From an uncultured Anaerolineaceae bacterium (lineage in GTDB: Bacteria > Chloroflexota > Anaerolineae > Promineifilales > Promineifilaceae): a stretch of 7,300 bases of DNA. Each line of letters starts with the position of its first letter. Within the stretch, counting starts at the first letter, position 1. The translations under genes were made by a program, and so were the position numbers. The notes beneath the pieces were generated by a model, which worked only from the letters and a program-made list of their open reading frames with translations, had not been told where the DNA came from and did no database searches. Shown in pieces: positions 5,516 through 7,300 of the stretch. Location of the stretch: the NCBI GenBank assembly GCA_937967805.1, contig CALBTC010000016.1:1-7300 (forward strand). The letters are read 5' to 3'.

Positions 5516-6775
5516 ATGAGTGAAATCGATGCTGAATATTTAAATTTGCCTACACAGGAGGAGTTTTGTTTACCCAATTATGCAGATGGGTCCATTGCTA
5601 ATGTACCTGCGACTGTTGCCCAGCTGTTGGGGGTGTGGCTGCGGGGGCTGCCTGCCTTGCCAGAGCCATTATGGCAGCCTTTGGGAAATGTGGAGCGGGT
5701 AGTGCTGCTAACGTTGGATGGATTTGGCTGGAATTTGTTTCAGGAGCGGCAGAGTTTGGTAACGGCCGTTTCCCACAAAGCCACCATCACCGGCCAACTC
5801 ACCTCCATTTTTCCCTCCACCACCGTAGCCGCGCTCAGCAGCCTGTGGACCGGTTCTGCCCCGGCGCAGCATAGCCTGGTGGGGCTGCGCATGTTCTTCC
5901 CGGAATTTGCCGTCTCTGCCGCAATGCTTGATTTTTCACCGCTGTTTTTTAAAGCGCGGGATGCGCTGGTGGATGCCGGGCTTGATCCCAAAACGTTTTT
6001 GCAGCATCCGGGGGTTGGGGAACAGTTGGCGACTGCTGGCATTCCTACATTTGCTTTTAAAGGGTATGAAATTGTCAATTCGGTGCTGAGCCAGATGCAC
6101 GGCCGGGGCGTGACGGAATCGTTTGGGGTCACTACCTTTGCCGATATGCTGGTGCAAATGCGAGAATTGCTGGAGAAGCGCGCCGGTGAACGGCTGTTTA
6201 TCAATGCTTATTGGCCTACCATTGATTCGTTGAGCCATTACCATACCTGGCAAGGAACGGCCGTATCCGCCGAGGTTCGCGCCATTTTTTACCTGCTGCA
6301 AGCTGAGTTCCTAGATGTACTGACCGATGCGGCGCGGCAAGACACCGCCTTCTTCATCGTGGCCGATCATGGGCAGGAACTGACGCCGGTTTCACAGCAA
6401 ATCTTCCTGTCTCAGCATCCGCAACTGGAGCAGATGTTGTTTATGCGGCCCACGGGCGAACCGCGTGTCCTTTATTTGTACAGCAAACATGGCTGCCAAC
6501 AGTCGGTTTTGGATTACATCAACACAAATTTAGGGACGGCGATGACGGCCGTATCTACCCAAGACGCATTACAGGCCGGACTCTTTGGGCCGGAGCCGTT
6601 TGCCGCTAACGTGGCCGACCGGCTGGGCGATGTGGTGGCTATCATGCGCGGTGGGAACACACTGTTTAGCGAAGCCGAGCGGCCCAAAGCACATAAGATG
6701 ATTGGGCGGCACGGCGGCATGAGCCATGCCGAAATGCAGGTACCCTGGCTGGGTTTCCGCCTGGATGGTTGGTAG
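5516..6775 (+). CDS. alkaline-phosphatase-superfamily phosphodiesterase (NPP / Phosphodiest type)
   Basis: This 419-residue protein probably hydrolyses a phosphate mono- or diester using two metal ions. The superfamily's active-site pieces appear in order: D68 in VVLLTLDGFG (first metal ligand), the Thr nucleophile T102 or T103 in FPSTTVAALSSLWTG, D237 and H241 in PTIDSLSHYH, D284 and H285 in FIVADHGQELT, and H399 in GRHGGMSHAE. All expected ligands are present, so it should be active. No signal peptide or membrane helix is seen at the N-terminus, so a cytoplasmic location is likely, unlike many secreted family members. The substrate cannot be told from sequence. The ATG at 5516 has only a weak site (AAGAG, 7 nt upstream; GAAAGG, 15 nt). 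The downstream neighbour is a phospholipid synthase, about 150 nt away with its own promoter-like sequence, so a shared pathway is possible but unproven. Confidence 0.88.
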   Translation: MSEIDAEYLNLPTQEEFCLPNYADGSIANVPATVAQLLGVWLRGLPALPEPLWQPLGNVERVVLLTLDGFGWNLFQERQSLVTAVSHKATITGQLTSIFPSTTVAALSSLWTGSAPAQHSLVGLRMFFPEFAVSAAMLDFSPLFFKARDALVDAGLDPKTFLQHPGVGEQLATAGIPTFAFKGYEIVNSVLSQMHGRGVTESFGVTTFADMLVQMRELLEKRAGERLFINAYWPTIDSLSHYHTWQGTAVSAEVRAIFYLLQAEFLDVLTDAARQDTAFFIVADHGQELTPVSQQIFLSQHPQLEQMLFMRPTGEPRVLYLYSKHGCQQSVLDYINTNLGTAMTAVSTQDALQAGLFGPEPFAANVADRLGDVVAIMRGGNTLFSEAERPKAHKMIGRHGGMSHAEMQVPWLGFRLDGW

Positions 6776-6785
6776 CTCGCCTTGC

Positions 6786-6814
6786 TTGACAGCCATCTAC
6801 AGTTTAGATAGCAT
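6786..6814 (+). promoter_or_regulatory. putative sigma-70-type promoter of the CDP-alcohol phosphatidyltransferase gene
   Basis: A perfect -35 TTGACA (6786-6791) is followed after 17 nt by TAGCAT (6809-6814), which matches four of six bases of the -10 consensus. It lies 10 nt after the phosphodiesterase stop. Transcription from near 6821 would place the inverted repeat at 6830-6882 inside the leader. Confidence 0.5.
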
Positions 6815-6829
6815 CCGCTTGCGACGAAA

Positions 6830-6882
6830 ATTTCCCCGAAAACTGTTCAAATGCTAGGCGATTAGAGAGTTTCCGGGGAAAT
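6830..6882. repeat. 15-bp imperfect inverted repeat with a 23-nt loop
   Basis: ATTTCCCCGAAAACT (6830-6844) and AGTTTCCGGGGAAAT (6868-6882) are complementary at 14 of 15 positions; the one mismatch is A6839 with C6873. No T-run follows on the plus strand, so it is not a standard terminator for the phosphodiesterase gene. It may be a leader hairpin, an operator-like site, or a copy of a dispersed palindromic element. The repeat is seen directly; its role is not known. Confidence 0.8.
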
Positions 6883-6906
6883 GATTAAAAGAAATGTCCG
6901 CAGCAT

Positions 6907-6910
6907 AGGG
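6907..6910 (+). promoter_or_regulatory. ribosome binding site bearing on the last gene's start
   Basis: AGGG lies 9 nt before an in-frame GTG at 6920 and 15 nt before the ATG at 6926. The spacing favours GTG and the codon favours ATG. The frame is closed by TGA at 6917-6919, so only these two starts are likely, and the proteins differ by two residues. Confidence 0.4.
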
Positions 6911-6925
6911 ACGATGTGAGTGTTT

Positions 6926-7300
6926 ATGGATACCAAAACAGTTCCCCCAGTAAAAGAACGAAAAACTTTAACCGACTTTATGCGGGCCAATACAAGATTT
7001 ATCATTGATCCGGTGGTGACATATCTGGCCCGTTACCGCTTTTCCCCGGACGCCCTCACCGTTGTGGGCATGTTGGCCCATTTCTTGTTTGCCTGGCTCA
7101 TTGCCGAGGGCCAGATGACCTGGGCAGCGGTGGCGATTTTTTTCATTGCACCGCTGGATGCATTTGATGGGGCGCTGGCCCGCAAACTGGGCCGAAAACA
7201 GGGCGGCTTTGGTGCGTTCCTGGATTCCACGCTAGACCGTCTGGCAGAAATTATTCTGTTTGGCGGTTTTATTTTGTTTTACATGCGCCAGGAAAATGCC
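6926..7300 (+). CDS. CDP-alcohol phosphatidyltransferase, N-terminal part (3' truncated)
   Basis: The first 125 codons of an integral-membrane enzyme that transfers a phosphatidyl group from a CDP-linked lipid to an alcohol. The family signature DGxxAR...GxxxDxxxD is complete: D78 and D81-G82 in LDAFDGALAR, R86, then G96, D100 and D104 in GAFLDSTLDRL. The four aspartates bind the two metal ions and the CDP group. The N-terminus has a soluble, helix-like segment with TDFMRANTRFIIDPV (16-30), and membrane helices begin at about residues 44-60 and 66-77. The gene runs off the window. Which alcohol is used (glycerol phosphate, inositol phosphate or another) cannot be settled from this part. The N-terminal layout resembles bacterial PgsA and phosphatidylinositol-phosphate synthase-like proteins. 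ATG 6926 is used here; GTG 6920 is a real alternative. Confidence 0.9.
   Translation, partial: MDTKTVPPVKERKTLTDFMRANTRFIIDPVVTYLARYRFSPDALTVVGMLAHFLFAWLIAEGQMTWAAVAIFFIAPLDAFDGALARKLGRKQGGFGAFLDSTLDRLAEIILFGGFILFYMRQENA

Noticed and set aside
5740..6204. 154-codon minus-strand open frame inside the phosphodiesterase gene
   Set aside because: The sense strand encodes intact catalytic motifs across this region. The antisense frame shows no family features.
6830..6882. Rho-independent terminator of the phosphodiesterase gene
   Set aside because: No T-run follows the second arm on the plus strand and the loop is 23 nt. A promoter-like sequence also lies upstream of the structure.

Overview
The window holds the end of a respiratory complex I (nuo) operon, an F-type ATP synthase operon carrying only membrane-sector genes, and three unrelated genes. 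Hand reading suggests a bacterium with slightly over 50% GC. The style of NuoM/NuoN, a long AtpB, a b subunit with a delta-like tail and frequent CGGCCG palindromes resemble Chloroflexota of the Anaerolineae type. That assignment is an inference from memory of these families, not a search result.

Layout. 1-497: C-terminal part of NuoM. 498-2075: complete NuoN, which closes the nuo operon. 2080-2128: a short hairpin, then a clear extended -10 promoter. 2159-4599: atpZ/I-like gene, atpB (subunit a), atpE (subunit c) and an atpF-type gene whose product continues into the C-terminal domain of subunit delta. 4694-4724: a strong bidirectional terminator. No atpA, atpG, atpD or atpC follows, so the F1 genes must lie elsewhere. 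4735-5418 (minus): an AIM24/TIGR00266-family protein converging on the same terminator. 5516-6775 (plus): an alkaline-phosphatase-superfamily phosphodiesterase. 6786-6882: a promoter-like sequence and a long imperfect inverted repeat. 6926-7300: the first 125 codons of a CDP-alcohol phosphatidyltransferase, cut by the window end.

How the genes work together. NuoM and NuoN are proton-pumping antiporter-like subunits of complex I. The atp genes directly downstream encode the rotor and stator parts that let protons back through the membrane, so a generator and a consumer of proton-motive force sit side by side but appear to have separate promoters. The c subunit lacks the usual sodium ligands, which points to proton coupling. 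The CDP-alcohol phosphatidyltransferase makes a phospholipid or a phospholipid-linked product. The phosphodiesterase just upstream could act on a related phosphate ester, but that link rests on proximity alone.

Most notable are the b-delta chimera that lacks the N-terminal delta domain, the F0-only operon, the acidic insert in subunit a, the iterated ACGGCCGT palindrome, and the inverted repeat before the last gene. No RNA genes, CRISPR arrays, insertion sequences or phage genes were seen.
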